Positions 63,683 through 64,000 of a DNA stretch of 64,000 nucleotides are shown here, in pieces. The stretch comes from Ziziphus jujuba. Its lineage: Eukaryota > Streptophyta > Magnoliopsida > Rosales > Rhamnaceae. Each line of letters begins with the position of its first letter. Positions within the stretch are counted from its first letter, which is position 1. Under the pieces are notes generated by a model that did not search any database, was not told the origin of the DNA, and was given only the letters and a program-made list of their open reading frames with translations. The stretch covers positions 1,810,501-1,874,500 of the forward strand of contig NC_083381.1 of the NCBI RefSeq assembly GCF_031755915.1, given 5' to 3'. The position numbers were made by a program, and so were the translations under genes.

Positions 63683-63955
63683 ATTCGTCCAAGAGGGACA
63701 ATAAGCGTTGGCTTGGATGCCAAAGACCGTCTAAAGAGAACATCATCCAAGAAGGGACACAAAGTTGGCTAGAGTGATGCCAACAAGTGAAGAGAGCATT
63801 CATCTAAGAGGGACAATAAGCGTTGGCTTGTGTGCCAACGACGAAAGAGAACATCATCCAAGAAGGGACATGAAGTTGGATAGAGTGATGCCAACAAGTG
63901 AAGAGAGCATTTGTCCAAGGGGGACATGAGTCTGGCTAGGGTGCCATCAAGATAT
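63683..63955. repeat. Tandem repeats, 111-115 bp period, in the retrotransposon interior
   Basis: Units begin 'attcgtccaagagggaca' at 63683, 'attcatctaagagggaca' at 63798 and 'atttgtccaagggggaca' at 63909. They share 'aagagaacatcatccaagaa' and 'agtgatgccaacaagtgaag'. Confidence 0.88.
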
Positions 63956-64000
63956 ACAAGAGGCAGAATTCGTTCGAGGGGAACACTATCTGCTTACAGA

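Larger units (their letters stand above)
60372..64000 (+). mobile_element. LTR retrotransposon, 5' part, without coding capacity in view (LARD-like)
   Basis: It comprises a 5' LTR (60372-61432), an exact initiator-Met-type primer site (61435-61446) and 2.5 kb of internal sequence running off the right edge. The block is clearly richer in G and C than the rest of the window. The internal region has only short ORFs with no gag, protease or reverse transcriptase motif, and is built largely of degenerate tandem repeats. This fits a large non-autonomous derivative, or an element whose coding part starts beyond the window. It interrupts the DC1 pseudogene. Confidence 0.75.

Noticed and set aside
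1..64000. CRISPR array, bacterial defence or phage system
   Set aside because: No spaced identical repeats or prokaryotic gene structure; all repeats are transposon-derived or microsatellites.

Overview
The window is nuclear DNA of a flowering plant, most likely a eudicot. It is AT-rich, has spliced genes with GT-AG introns, carries plant-specific families (a JMJ25-type demethylase, a malectin-like LRR protein, a plastid J-domain/ferredoxin protein, DC1 and FAR1 sequences), and is crowded with LTR retrotransposons, TIR elements and microsatellites. I cannot name the species. There is no CRISPR array, operon or prokaryotic system. All exon joins were worked out by hand from splice sites and frame.

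Layout. 1-8406: remnant of a Ty1/copia element on the minus strand. Its gag is broken by two related long LTRs in opposite orientations, and the older of these is itself broken by a TIR element. 8407-12090: gene-poor. 12091-25486 (-): complete 13-exon gene for a KDM3/JMJ25-like histone demethylase, 1136 aa, with Fe(II)-binding residues intact. 25747-27084: a palindromic MITE and a second TIR element close upstream of that gene. 29350-37350: decayed FAR1/MULE-type element with inverted arms of about 2.6 kb. 41151-45643 (-): malectin-like LRR receptor-like protein with no kinase, 582 aa. 46988-47060: tRNA-Arg(CCT). 49534-52613 (+): conserved-looking helical protein of unknown function, 823 aa, with a GC-AG intron. 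54047-56896 (+): DnaJ-ferredoxin plastid protein of the DJC76 type, 503 aa, followed by a decayed tandem copy of its 3' half. 59680-60371: DC1 pseudogene cut by an LTR retrotransposon that runs off the right edge and shows no coding capacity in view.

The genes are independent housekeeping, regulatory and receptor genes, not a pathway. The strongest observations are the transposon layers dated by target-site duplications, the two-copy TIR family with 9-10 bp duplications, the foldback element beside a histone demethylase promoter, that gene's 4.2-kb repeat-bearing intron, and the DJC76 tandem pseudogene.
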